Shown here: positions 25,693 to 35,993 of the stretch, one piece after another | Layout: each line of letters starts with the position of its first letter | Position numbering within the stretch: the first letter of the stretch is position 1 | Assembly: GCA_014825775.1 (NCBI GenBank) | Contig: MVAQ01000128.1 | Location: 1 to 59,292 of the forward strand | Length of the DNA stretch: 59,292 nt | Origin: Krasilnikovozyma curviuscula | Lineage: Eukaryota > Basidiomycota > Tremellomycetes > Cystofilobasidiales > Mrakiaceae | Reading direction: 5' to 3' | Made by a program: the position numbers and the translations under genes | The notes under the pieces: generated by a model | What the model saw: the letters and a program-made list of their open reading frames with translations, nothing else | Databases searched by the model: none | Told to the model about the DNA's origin: nothing

Positions 25693-26787
25693 CTATGATG
25701 AACTAGACTGATTCTCAGTCCCTACGACCAACCCGAAAGACTCCCCTACACCTTTGCTCTCCAAATAAGCCTTCACCGCACCCATGTCACCCCGGTTTCC
25801 ACGCGCACCGTGCTGCTCTATCATACTAGTGATCTCCACCATCGAGTCAAACTTCCTCTCTGTGATATCGGTTTCTCGATATCGTTCAGAAACCTGGAAA
25901 AAGCCACTCGATCGTGAGACAGAAACCCCAGTCATCTTGAGAGAAACACCGCATACCTTCTTTTGATAACTTGGAATATCAGCCCAGCTTGAAGCCAAAG
26001 ATTCTGTCAGAGAACGGAAGAAAGTGGCTAAGCTGATATGGGCATACCTCTCAGCTTTAATGAACGCCATATAGTCATTGACGTCGGTCGGATGTCCTTC
26101 CAAACACATGATACCTGGTTTCCCAGCCAGAACGAAACCAGTAAGCTTCCACTGAGGTGCAAAGTTCACTAGGTCATCTCTACAGTTCACAACAATCCTC
26201 CATCAGCCAAAGAGCAAGAGGCAGATTGTCGCAACTCCTCACCTTTTCTCTCTCGTGCTTAATGACATGAACCAGAACCACACTCTATCACATCTATCAT
26301 CTCTCTGCCGTAATAAAGGCACTTTCTTCTGTATCTCTACTTTAACAAGCGTTGGTCCAATTTCCTTCAAGAACTCCGCCAACTGAAGCAGGGTGTCTGT
26401 CGAGTAAGAATAATAGTCAGATTGGTCGAAGGGCGGCGGAGGGGGGATGCTGTCCACAAGCGACTGGTACTGAGTTCGTGATATGAAGGAGGGTGGGCGA
26501 ATCGAGAGCGTGATCAGCGGTGGCAGATCTGGTTTTCCAGCTTCGAAAGAAAGCGGCAAGCGACCTCCGATCTCTAGCACTCTACCCTCAGGGGGACCTT
26601 CTAGGGACACCTGAAGGATAAATCTGAGCTCTTGAGGTAATGACTTGGTGATGGTGCCCTCTTCAACCTGACTTTTGAGCGCCTTTAGCTCTTCATCTTG
26701 GGGCGCTTGAAGTTGTAGTTCTGGGAACATGGATTCCAGCACATCTAATGTTTGTAGTTGAAGCTCTATAATTTCCAGAGGTAGCAT
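25693..26787 (-). CDS. RWD-domain protein with C-terminal DUF1115 (RWDD2-like)
   Basis: The N-terminus (MLPLEIIELQLQTLDVLESM, then FPELQL) is an RWD domain, the ubiquitin-conjugase-like protein-interaction fold, with the usual LxxLxxMFP pattern and LPLSFEAGKPDLPPLITLSI. The C-terminal part matches the DUF1115 pattern of RWDD2 proteins: VWFWFMSLSTREKR, then LTGFVLAGKPGIMCLEG and DVNDYMAFIK. Three exons are read: 26243-26787, one ending upstream of the intron near 25900-25960 with its 5' edge at 26179, and the last from KVSERYRETDI to the stop at 25693. The molecular role of RWDD2 proteins is not established. The start lies only 129 bp from the divergent PHB1 start. Confidence 0.82.
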
Positions 26788-26916
26788 CTTAGGTAGGGCT
26801 TTATTAGAGTTGAGTTGTCAACGTTTGAGTGGGATGTCGTCCGCGGGTACGAAGCCTTCAGTCTCGATTATTCTTGATCCCAACTCTCACCACCTTCCTT
26901 CCCAATAAAAAACATC
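26788..26916. promoter_or_regulatory. Compact bidirectional promoter, RWD gene / PHB1
   Basis: Only 129 bp lie between the two divergent start codons, so both 5' UTRs and both core promoters must share or overlap this interval. No TATA box is obvious. Confidence 0.55.
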
Positions 26917-28315
26917 ATGAGTGCCTTGGTAAACCTCGCTAGTAGGCTGACGGTACCTATCTTCGTTGGAGCAGGTGAGAGGAATTCTTCACGGTGGAAC
27001 GGACAAGTCAAAAGCTAACATTTCACCCTGCGTCTCCAGCGGTTGTCGGGCAGAGCATATATGATGTTCCAGGAGGGTACCGAGCTGTCTTATTCGATAG
27101 ATTCTCAGGAGTCCAAAGTGTGGTATGTATAGTCCAAGCTTGCAGTGTTGAAATCGTCTTACTTGAGGTTTTCTGGCAGGCGACTGGTGAAGGAACTCAC
27201 TTCTTGATTCCCTGGCTGCAAAGAGCCATTTTGTACGATGTTCGTACAAAACCAAGAGTATGTGATTATGTGACCTCTCAAGTTTGAATTGATGTACTGA
27301 TATATAGCCTTTGCAGAACATTTCTACTGTTACCGGATCGAAAGGTACCACTTTTTCCCTCCGGGTCCACGTTCGCATCATTAAGTAACTGACAAACTCT
27401 CGTGCCTATAACAGATCTGCAGATGGTTTCAATTACTCTCCGTATTCTTTCACGTCCAGATACCGAACACCTATCCACCATCTACCAAAACTTGGGTTTG
27501 GATTACGACGAAAGAGTCTTGCCTTCCATCGGTAATGAGGTTTTGAAGGTAAGAGCTACCTTCGATTTGTTCTTTGATGCAATGCTAACTGTTTTTGCAT
27601 TGTTTAGGCTATCGTTGCCCAACATAACGCTGCTGAGCTGATTGAAGAGAGAGAGTTGGTGAGTTCAAGTACGACTCGAAGACGTTACGCCGTCATCTAA
27701 TCTTCAGCTCGTGTACACAGGTGTCCTACCGAATCAGAGAGGACCTGATGAAGAGGGCAAAAGAGTTTAATATTCGTCTTGAGGATGTGTCCATTGTGAG
27801 TGTGTTCCTGCACCTTAGCCTAGCAGTAGCAAAACTCACACCTTACATTAAACCTCGCAGACCCACATGACTTTTGGTAAAGAATTCACAAGTGCAGTTG
27901 AACGGAAACAGATTGCTCAACAGGATGCTGAGCGAGCGAAGTTTGTTGTCGAAATGGTCCGTCTACTTCCCTCACGCGCCTCTCTTTCGTCATCACACCT
28001 ATTTAACACAATCCTTTTCTACTTAGGCTGAGCATGAGAAACAAGCTAGTGTTATAAGGGCAGAGGGTGAAGCTGAAGCTGCTGTTACCATCGGAAAGGC
28101 TTTGGATAGAGCTGGAGAGGCGTTTGTTGCCCTGAGAAAGATTGAAACGGCGAGGGATGTCGCAACGACACTGTCCAAAGCTAAGGTATGTGTTTTGATG
28201 TCCTTTCATTTTCTGAATTCGTTTGGTTTTTAACCCGACTCTCTTGCCCCTGCAGAATGTTACTTACGTACCAGCATCTGGTGGTAACATGCTGCTCAAC
28301 GTGGGAAGTCCATAG
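26917..28315 (+). CDS. PHB1: Prohibitin 1
   Basis: Prohibitin 1 forms, with Phb2, the ring complex in the inner mitochondrial membrane that stabilises new proteins and scaffolds m-AAA proteases. The ATG at 26917 opens [19 protein letters not shown], a hydrophobic anchor. The PHB/SPFH domain follows ([73 protein letters not shown]). The coiled coil comes next ([20 protein letters not shown], then [12 protein letters not shown]). The end is [18 protein letters not shown]. About eight short introns are visible. The pairwise family match is strong at every block and no residue looks odd. It converges on regulator 2 with 77 bp between stops. Confidence 0.97.
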
Positions 28316-28392
28316 TCATCTACACCTGTGCTATAAAACACCAGTCTTTTACAATGATATGCTTGTGCAAGCATCAGTATAACACTACAACT

Positions 28393-30857
28393 CTACAAAA
28401 TAATGATTCCAAGATCCTCGATGATACCCCTCCAGCTAGGATCCTTCTCCCCATTGTCTCTCCGCCTCCAAAGATCGTCCAGAATAGCCTCAATGTTGCT
28501 AATGTCAAAGCAGAATTTCGTCTCTGCTCTGAAGTGATCCAAGATTGAGTCCGTTTGAGACTTCCCAAACGCGTCGACGCCGAGGATGGACCCGCAAATC
28601 AGGACTGCCCAAGAGAGACCTATAACTTGCGAGTTCTGACGTGCACAGGACGAGAGATAGTGGAGGGCATCATGACCGGACTTTTGGATAGATGGGTGGG
28701 AGTGGGCGTATTCCAAGATGTCAACGTACAGTATGATCTGTTAATCGAGAAGTATGAGATTTGTTTGGAAAGATACGGAGGTGCAGAGGGACATACCTGC
28801 AAGATATTTGCCTCTATTAGGTTACCATACTGAACTCTCGTCATCTCTCTTCCCTTATCACCTCCAGCCTGGTTCATGATTTCTGTCTTCCAGACCTCAA
28901 CCTCAAGTAAGATATCATTAGCCTTTGTTACCACTTCCTCCATCTGCTTCCCTAGTCCATTTACTTCTTCTCCTTTTTTATCCAGCTCAAATTTATTTCC
29001 TACCAGTAACGCGACACGATTCGACAGTTCTACCATTCCTCGGGAAACTCCAGCAGCGTTCTGAATCGATTCGGATGGGTTCAGCTCGGATTCCTTGGTA
29101 GCGTAGTCAAACCACCATGATCCGAACTCCTCAGTCAAAATCTTTGGTTTCGCACATCGACTGCCTAGACATCGTCCAATGTCAATCCCAACGAGTGCGT
29201 CCAGCATCGTCCGTGTCCGAGCTAGCGCCCCAGCATCGACCTTGACTGAACCAAGCAATTTCGCGCATTCGAGCATCACTTTAGGTCCTCCCTAAGAAAA
29301 AGAGAAGTGAGTTGTTTGGTTATCCAATAATTCCAAAAGAAATACTCACTCTGGCGTTGATCAGTTCACATGCAATATCGAAAGCCTCAGACCAGTACGC
29401 ACCTCCAGATAGGCAACTGGAATTTATGATAGCGATACAACTGGCAATCAATCCATCGCTCTCTTGGTACTCTAAATTCTCTGTGAAGCTGATGCTCGTC
29501 CTGACCAAGGACAAACTTGTCTGGCTCAAATTCTTCGCGACTTTAGATAGACGGTCTTGATTCTCTGCTTCAATCGGGTTGGAGTTCTTGTTGCTAAAGG
29601 AGGAGTTATTCATCGATGATTCAATTCCGCTGGTTCCTAAACTTAGTCGTTTCGGGCGCCTACCGAGTTCTGAGCCTCGAAGATGAGCGAGACTACTCTG
29701 GTGAATGGCTGCTATGCTGAGTAGACTGAGGAGGACGGCGTCAGAAGTAAAACTGGTTCCTCTCGGTGTCATTATTATTTGTGATAGAGTGAGGAACTGG
29801 ACTGGTGATGTGTTGGTCACAGGGATAGCCATGAGCAGATCAGGCGCATTTTTCAGGAAGTGCTGCATCTGCAGCGACAAAAGGCAAAACAGTCAATATC
29901 GGTATTACCGCTGCGAGAAGGATTTACAACTTACAAGGCCACGTTCATTCGGGTTGGGAAAACAAAGTGCGAGGCCATCAGTCGGAGCATTTCCGTTCAG
30001 TGAGGAGTTGACGATCGATGTCGAAATAGCTTGGAACTGTGCAGGCTGAGAATTAGTACTTGTAGTCGATGACAGTTGAGTACTTGATATTATATTTGAT
30101 TCTAACGGTGTATTGCTGTTGTCAAGAGACTGGAACCGAGAGAAATCGTTTGCTTGATTTGACTCGTTGGTGACAGCGTTGATTACTGCCATAGGATACA
30201 CACAGTCTTTCTCCGCAAAGATACAGAGTGAACAAGACGGTTTTTCTGGTTGGTAAGAGTGCGAGTTAGATATGCTACATTGACAAAGCTCCCAAGAGCG
30301 CCTACTCACTTTCATCGCTGCGAGAGGAAATATGTCAACATGGCTTCTAACAGCCATACAAAAAAAGCAACATACCATTTTCTTTTACTCCTCCTACATG
30401 CCAAACATCCCGTCTTAGTTCGTTTGAATTTCGGCTTGTTCTCCTTCGCCGGAGGAGACGTTGACGAACTAGATGCCACAGGCTGCTGCTGAGGCTGCTG
30501 CTGCTGAAATTGCTGCTGCTGCTGTTGCCCATAATACTGCTGCTGATTATCATCTAATGAGAAGTCCATAGCTCCTCCTTCGCCTGATCCAGCGAAACCT
30601 TCGGTAAACCGTGCGAAGTCGCTGCTATCTGCTGTTTGGTTAGCCACTCCTCCTAGAAGAGCCTCAGAAGAGGTCAGGTCGACCATATGAGCCTGTAGAG
30701 CTGGGAAAAGAGGCTCGATGTTTTGCAACTGGAAAAACAGGTTCCTAAACGTTTCTATCGAGGAAAGAGGTAAATAAGCAAGTCTCAGCAAGGACGGCGA
30801 GATAAAATAGGAAAGCAGATTTCGTTGCTTGGAATAGTCACCTTCATCGTTCGACAT
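28393..30857 (-). CDS. Zn2Cys6 transcription factor 2 (Fungal_trans_2-like), polyQ
   Basis: The ATG at 30857 opens MSNDEGDYSKQRN. Unusually, the zinc cluster is not N-terminal: about 150 residues with a polyglutamine stretch come first. The cluster is assembled from three exons: CLACRRSKRK plus TG (ending 30376), an 8-nt microexon at 30310-30317, and an exon from 30245 giving KKPSCSLCIFAEKDC. The joined cysteine spacing is 2-6-6-2-6, the canonical Zn2Cys6 pattern. The remainder resembles the fungal-specific Fungal_trans_2 region (MQHFLKNAPDLLMAI, LLSLLSIAAIHQSSLAHLRG, LGSVKVDAGALARTR, ALICG-like end before GIIIL). This second domain call is weaker than the zinc-cluster call. Targets are unknown. 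Confidence 0.85.
30310..30317 (-). other. Inferred 8-nt microexon in regulator 2
   Basis: On the minus strand CGATGAAA lies between TCGCAG and GTGAGTAGG. With TG from the previous exon it makes Cys-Asp-Glu-Lys, supplying the third cysteine's last base and completing exact Zn2Cys6 spacing. Introns are 58 nt (30318-30375) and 64 nt (30246-30309). Confidence 0.85.
30482..30545 (-). repeat. Interrupted CAG (Gln) repeat in regulator 2
   Basis: Read on the minus strand, this is a run of CAG/CAA codons with a few interruptions, encoding most of two Gln tracts around YYGQ. Such tracts are prone to length change and often form part of activation domains. Confidence 0.85.
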
Positions 30858-31240
30858 CTTCGAACCCACTTCCTATTCCTTTCTTACACGCTGATACAAG
30901 TTGTTGGGTCACACGAGATGGTTGTTTGTGGCAGGAGAGCTGAATGCTTGCGTTTTGGACGAATGGAATTTAGCCGATGGCAAAGAAAATAGCGTTCATT
31001 ATTATCGACCTAACTTTCCAATCATACCGTAGAGCTGGAATTTTGAAAACATCTTACTCAGAGGTAGTGGATGTGATGGCGGGGTGCGTGGGGTGAGCGA
31101 GGGGAGCTACAGCTGTTGGCGCATCCGAAGATATGCGGAATCCTGCGTCCCTTCAAGAGCCTGTATTTCTAAGCCTCCATCGCATGCTGAAGAATTTGAT
31201 GCTCACGATCACCTAGACATCGTGACTCTTCGATATGCTT
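30858..31240. other. Upstream region of regulator 2
   Basis: Nothing recognisable as a gene. It should hold the promoter of regulator 2 (-) and the 3' UTR of the following minus-strand gene. Confidence 0.5.
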
Positions 31241-31936
31241 CTAGCTCATCTGCCGCTTCCATATTCCCGTTGCAACATTCGCACCCTCCCTAATCTTCTC
31301 ACCCATTTCCCAAGCTGTACCTCTTGAGCCTCCAGGTACGATGGAAGCTACGAACTGCTCCAGTGTTGAACCTTGTAGAGATTCTGATGAGAGCGGTAAT
31401 GAGCCTAAGCCCGTGTTGACGAGGATAGTCTGGACGTGTGCGAGCTCGGCATGAACTACAGTTGAAAGAGATATCATCACTATTATAGCAGGGTTTTAAA
31501 AGTTTCTTGAGAACTCACGCAGTCGAAGGGCATCAGCTGTTTGTTGGTTTTGTCTCGATGAAGTGATACTCGATTCCCTGATTTGCAAAAGTGCGGCATA
31601 TTCAGCTCGAATTCTGTAACACAAAGTAGCACAGAAACATACGATAGATCAAAGTAGTTGTCAGCTAGTGCCTGAAGCCTCGGGAGATGCTCAGTGAGGA
31701 GCAAACCCATTTGCTGAAGGTTGCGAGCGCCGAATTCAGTAGCTCGTCAGAAAGAGAGTCGGTACAGCTCAAACAAGGAGAGGAAAACTCACCCTCGACA
31801 CTTCAGCAGAAGGTAATAGTACAGAGCTTGACGATATCCCGCTCATTGCCGTGGGAATCCCACCCACAGCAGGTGAAGCGGGGGGTCTGAAGGCAGGGGA
31901 CCCCTTGCTGTACATCGGTGACAGTTTTGAGGACAT
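31241..31936 (-). CDS. Small alpha-helical protein, family unknown
   Basis: Four exons are read: 31793-31936, 31643-31713, 31519-31613 and 31241-31455. They sum to 525 nt, an intact frame of 174 residues from MSSKLSPMYSKG to the stop after GIWKRQMS. The N-terminus is Ser/Pro-rich. The middle is helical and probably coiled (QMGLLLTEHLPRLQALADNY, RAEYAALLQIRESS, then ALRLLHAELAHVQTILVN). No catalytic or metal motif is seen. The length and pattern would suit a subunit of a larger complex, but I cannot name one. The second intron is only 29 nt (31614-31642), and the frame needs it removed. The gene is co-directional with regulator 2. Confidence 0.7.
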
Positions 31937-32209
31937 TTCGTCTGAGATAACAGACTAGTACCGCTGATTATTCAAATGATGAAGAAAGTGAATTTTTGAG
32001 GGTCGACGGTAGGAATCATCTCGAGACGTGAAGTCGCTACGCTGCTCTTCCAGCGGTTAATGAAAGAGAAATGACCTTAAGTCAGAGACACTTTTGAGAA
32101 TTCAATTTGAGTCTAAGTGATCAGTTTGTCACCTTACCCGCTTCATTCAGCGAAAGCAGTGGGCCGAATTGCCAAATTGTGCTTTCCCTGGAATCCCAGA
32201 GCTGAATTT
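31937..32209. other. Upstream region of the small helical protein gene
   Basis: No gene is recognised. It probably holds the promoter of the minus-strand small helical protein gene and runs into the fragment mosaic at about 32210. Confidence 0.45.
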
Positions 32210-32480
32210 CGTTCTCAACAACGAGGACAAGCCAGGGGTCGAATCTTTACCTGAAGATCCCGACACTGTTTAACAAACTGCTATACAAAGCAGCTATACG
32301 TCATACCTGAGCTCGGAAGACAATGATACGGGTTTCACGGGTCGTGATACGGACAAGAGTAACGAGTGTTCAAAATCGTCATTGTCATATTACTCAATAG
32401 TTACATTTTCTAGTCTGATCAGAGCTACTGAATATCTCGCCATGAATGCTACCTTTGCACCACTAATGATTGCACGAGGG
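32210..32480 (+). pseudogene. Degenerate partial copy of the tail-anchored protein gene
   Basis: This stretch matches the gene downstream (about 33330-33590). A 28-base core (AGCCAGGGGTCGAATCTTTA and flanks) is almost identical at 32233 and 33349. The copy then drifts: the WSSKQLC region has small changes, and the segment around TACTGAATATCTCGCCATGA gives TEYLAMNATFAPLMIARGWM against TEYLTMHAISTSLLLKRGYL in the intact gene. Stop codons and length changes break the frame and there is no start or C-terminal anchor. It has the same orientation as the intact gene, so it looks like a partial tandem duplicate. Confidence 0.75.
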
Positions 32481-32494
32481 TGGATGAAACCGGA

Positions 32495-32675
32495 TGGGCA
32501 GCGCTGGTGCTGAAGATCAACGGAGCTACAGACGCTGATAACGGCACCTTTGTGGGCTTGCTTGGCAAAGATCCAGACGTCATTACCTTCCCATTCTAGG
32601 GAATCTTGTATATATTAATGGCAACCAACATGTGTGCTTCGCAATAGCTTCATGGTTGTTTCGTTGATACATGTA
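32495..32675 (+). pseudogene. Fragment of the SDR-1 3' end, inverted copy
   Basis: Plus-strand sequence here encodes KINGATDADNGTFVGLLGKD and then PDVITFPF with a stop, nearly identical to the C-terminus of SDR-1 (minus strand, about 38017-38110). The match continues past the stop: GGGAATCTTGTATATATTAA and on to about 32660 resembles the SDR-1 3' UTR (about 37950-38016, reverse complement). The donor gene is 5.4 kb away on the other strand. It abuts the relic at 32210-32480. There is no upstream SDR part, so the fragment is not functional as an enzyme. Confidence 0.85.
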
Positions 32676-32906
32676 TGACGCGCGTGTTCTTCCGGAGATA
32701 TCGCAACTCAAAAAGCAAGAAATTTCAGCATCTTTGATTGGATTTTCAGAAAAAAGTGTAAGGAGATGTACAGAGAAGGTGTGTGGGATCGATAGGCTTG
32801 AGCCTCCCATTTCTTGCTATTTCCTCCACCCCTCGATTGATTGCAGGGGTCTCGCTCGAAGACAGGGTTACGCCCCCAACCATTTCTTCTTCAAGACATA
32901 CAAAGT

Positions 32907-34241
32907 ATGGATAACCATAGTCCTGTCCCTAGTAGCTCACCGTATCACAGAAGTGATAGGAGGCAGAGCACCAACAGTAACGGCTCCCAAGGTAAGCAGT
33001 GTTGCGCGACTGTTCTTGCCGCTGGCCTGTGCAATAACTGAAGCAATTCCCTGTCACTGCCATTTCAGTTGGACCATATGGAATAATCAACACGTCTGGT
33101 GGCCTTCTCTCTCGGTCTCAGTCCTCACCAGCGAAACACAGGCCGTCCAAGTGAGCAGAACTCGAATTGTTGGTTGAGCGGTCTTTCAGGGGGTATTGAC
33201 ACCTTAATCCTCCTAGATCTTTGTCCTCCGTCCCAATTCCAACAATACCACTATCTCCATATTCAGAAAATGAGGTACCAAGTCCCCTGAAAAGAGGAAA
33301 CTCGACCAAGAGATTTCCACTCAGCCAGCCTTACAACAACGAGAACAAGCCAGGGGTCGAATCTTTACCCGACGATCCTTATACATGGTCTAGTAAACAG
33401 CTATGTATATACCTAAGCTCGGAAGAGAGTGGCATGGCTCTCCCAGGGCGTGTAATGGAGGAGTGAGTAAAGAGTTCTCACTACGAAGGCTTTCCCTGAC
33501 TCAATTGTTGTTACCTTTTTTTCTATCAGGGTAACTGAATATCTCACGATGCATGCAATCTCCACATCTCTACTCCTGAAACGAGGCTACCTCGAAGGTC
33601 TCACCCCACCACCTCCCTTTCTCAAGTCACTCATCAACTCAGCACGAAATCTCCGTCGTGATACGCTGAAGAAGAACATCATGTCAGGTACCAAAGATCC
33701 CTCGTTTCCAACCCACGGGAAGGAACCAAGCACTGTGAGGGAGGTGAGTGAGATGAGCGACAGCGATGGTGAGGGTGACGAGAAAGAAGAAATGATGGGC
33801 AAAAAGGTCCCGCTGAAGGCAGTGCATATGCTTCACAGCGTCAGCATGAGTGATCCGCCAAGCTACACTTCCACCTACGAATTATCAGAATCACCCGTTC
33901 GCGCCGACACTACGGACCAACAACCTCCCGCAAATATCGCGACACATGTTCCAACCTCATTGCCCCTTCCAAATCCAACTACAACCGCTGTCCCTTCTGA
34001 ATTACAACTACCCAAATGCCCTCATCTCCAAACAATCAAGACGCTCACTGAACGGCTGGACGACCTAGAGATGAGACTGTTGGTTTTGGAGACTGCCAAC
34101 ACAGCACCTGATCCAGCACCGCTCAATGCTGCCAAGGATATGTTGTTCACCTTGCCTATATGGTACTCCCTCTTAGGACTGGGACTAGCTACCGGCGTGC
34201 TGCTAGTTCAGATCGTTGCTGGTGGAAGGAGAAGGTTGTGA
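32907..34241 (+). CDS. Tail-anchored membrane protein, function unknown
   Basis: Four exons are read: 32907-32991, 33069-33150, 33217-33462 and 33530-34241, with consistent phase. The N-terminus is polar and Ser-rich (MDNHSPVPSSSPYHR). A block beginning WSSKQLCIYLSSEESGM and continuing VMEEVTEYLTMHAISTSLLL is helical and could be a SAM-like protein-interaction domain; this is only a pattern impression. Then come a charged segment, a Pro/Thr-rich stretch, a predicted coiled coil (TIKTLTERLDDLEMRLLVLE) and one C-terminal hydrophobic segment (LPIWYSLLGLGLATGVLLVQ) ending GGRRRL. This end arrangement is that of a tail-anchored protein facing the cytosol, perhaps on the ER or outer mitochondrial membrane. 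A broken partial copy lies upstream. Confidence 0.75.
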
Positions 34242-34468
34242 ACCTCATCTGCATCTATCTTTCACTATCATAACGAACATTTTTCCCTTTCGATCTTTCT
34301 GCCTTGACGATATTTGCTTACGATCTCTCAATGACTTCTTATGCCCATTGTAACGATTTACCTTTCTTTGCGCTGAAATCATGCGGTTCATAAAATTGAG
34401 TTTGTGCGCGCAGGCAGCCTCTCAGCGCTCGACCGCCATCTTGCCTTGCACGTTAAAGATCACCAAAC
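34242..34468. other. Short interval upstream of the EI24-like gene
   Basis: Nothing is recognised in these 227 bases beyond likely UTR and promoter of the following gene. Confidence 0.4.
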
Positions 34469-35877
34469 ATGCAACGAAGGAAGCCTCGATACGTCGACAC
34501 CTTGAACGAACCGTCAGATGAAGTTTACAAACCAGCAGTGTCTCCTCCTGCTGTCTCACCTTCCCCAGTCATAGTCCAGTCGAATCCCTACACCCCGTCC
34601 TCGTCGATATCACCTCAGAAACCCTCGACAGCTTACTTTGGTCACCAACGATCCCAGACAATCTCACACAGGAGACCATCATTCAACAACGATGTAGGCA
34701 GAGATGGGAACGGATTCAGTGTGCCTCAGAAAATACCGAAAGAGGTGTTCCTCCTGCATTTTGGTTACTTCAAAGCTGGACTGCACGATTCGGTGCAGTT
34801 CAGTAGGGTGGTTAGGATGGTGTTGAATGATACTCACCTGCAAGCTGCACTGGTGAAGTCTTTGTGAGTTTCTCATACCTGCGTCTGTATCTCCTGCCAC
34901 TTAGGGGTGACGAGCTGAGCCGTGTTGCTTGTCGTGATGGCCATTCTAGACTCATCAATGCGATCTGTACATCCACCTTGATCTTCATCAATGTGGTTGT
35001 GCTACCCATGCTAGGTGGAAGGTGGACTGTGTTTGACGACGAGCTGTATCAGCTCGTCTTTTTCGCCGTGTTCTTCGTCAACTCTCAGCTTAGTGGGGCA
35101 GTCAGCAAGAGAGCTGCCATGGACGTCAGCGGCCCTTCAAGGAACCAGTAAGTAGTATGTCCGTGTCTTTACGTGAACTTGAGATCTCACTTGGTTACTG
35201 TCTCGTCAATCAGAGTTCCGAACTACACACTGGAAGCCGCGAAGAAGGTCTTCTGCATCCTCGACTCCTTCATTGTCGGATGGTTGCTGAATAAGATCCC
35301 AATTCTCGGATACATTCTATCTGTCTCTTATTTTGGGTGAGTTTTGTTCATACTCTGCCTCTTTGCACTTCAACTGACGCGCGCCGTCTTCAGACTCATC
35401 AACTCTTACTGGGTATCCCAAACCCACTGGACCACTCGAGGCTGGCCAATGGCTGAGCAAATACATTTCATTGAGACTCATAGCGCCTGTAAGAAAATGT
35501 GCTCCCGTTCAAGAAGCTTCATTATTAACTGCCTTTCTCTATCAACCAAACCAGACTTCTTCGGATTTGGCTTCCTCCTCTCATTCATCTCGAGTCTCGG
35601 CGGAATGGCTCTCAACACCGCTCTTTACACAATTTCATTTCCAGTCTACACGATCCTATCACCAACATCACGCCCTGTCCCAGAGGACGAGTCAAGTGAT
35701 TTGCTGGCTAGCGAAGGCGGCAACATTGGTCAACCAGCCCAAGGAAACACCAAAATTCCCATCATGTTCCCGTTGGCAAAGCTCCTCGCTGCCGTTGCGG
35801 ATAGTATCGATGAGTATATTGAAGGCAGAGAAAGGGCTAGGAACAGAAATGGGTTTGGTGCCAGAAAGTTCCACTAG
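34469..35877 (+). CDS. EI24-domain multi-pass membrane protein
   Basis: EI24 proteins are multi-span ER membrane proteins linked in animals to autophagy and p53-induced death; the fungal role is unclear. The ATG at 34469 opens a polar, Pro/Ser-rich tail (MQRRKPRYVDTLNEPS). The core begins FKAGLHDSVQFSRVVRMV, then LLINAICTSTLIFINVVVLP (TM), LYQLVFFAVFFVNSQLSG (TM), VFCILDSFIVGWLLNKIPIL, YILSVSYFGLINSYW, and FFGFGFLLSFISSLGGMALN (TM). This order, with Tyr/Trp before the Gly-Phe-Gly segment, resembles the EI24 pattern. The C-terminus is charged (ADSIDEYIEGRERARNRNGF). Four introns are visible. It converges with the LETM1 gene, 116 bp apart. Confidence 0.78.
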
Positions 35878-35993
35878 ACGCGGAGAAGGCGCGTAGATAG
35901 GATCGAGACCAAAAGCTTTCGATTGTAGATTATGGAGATCATCTCCCGCAGAAAGTGGTGAAGTGCATCTATCGATGTACAGCAAGAGCGTAG

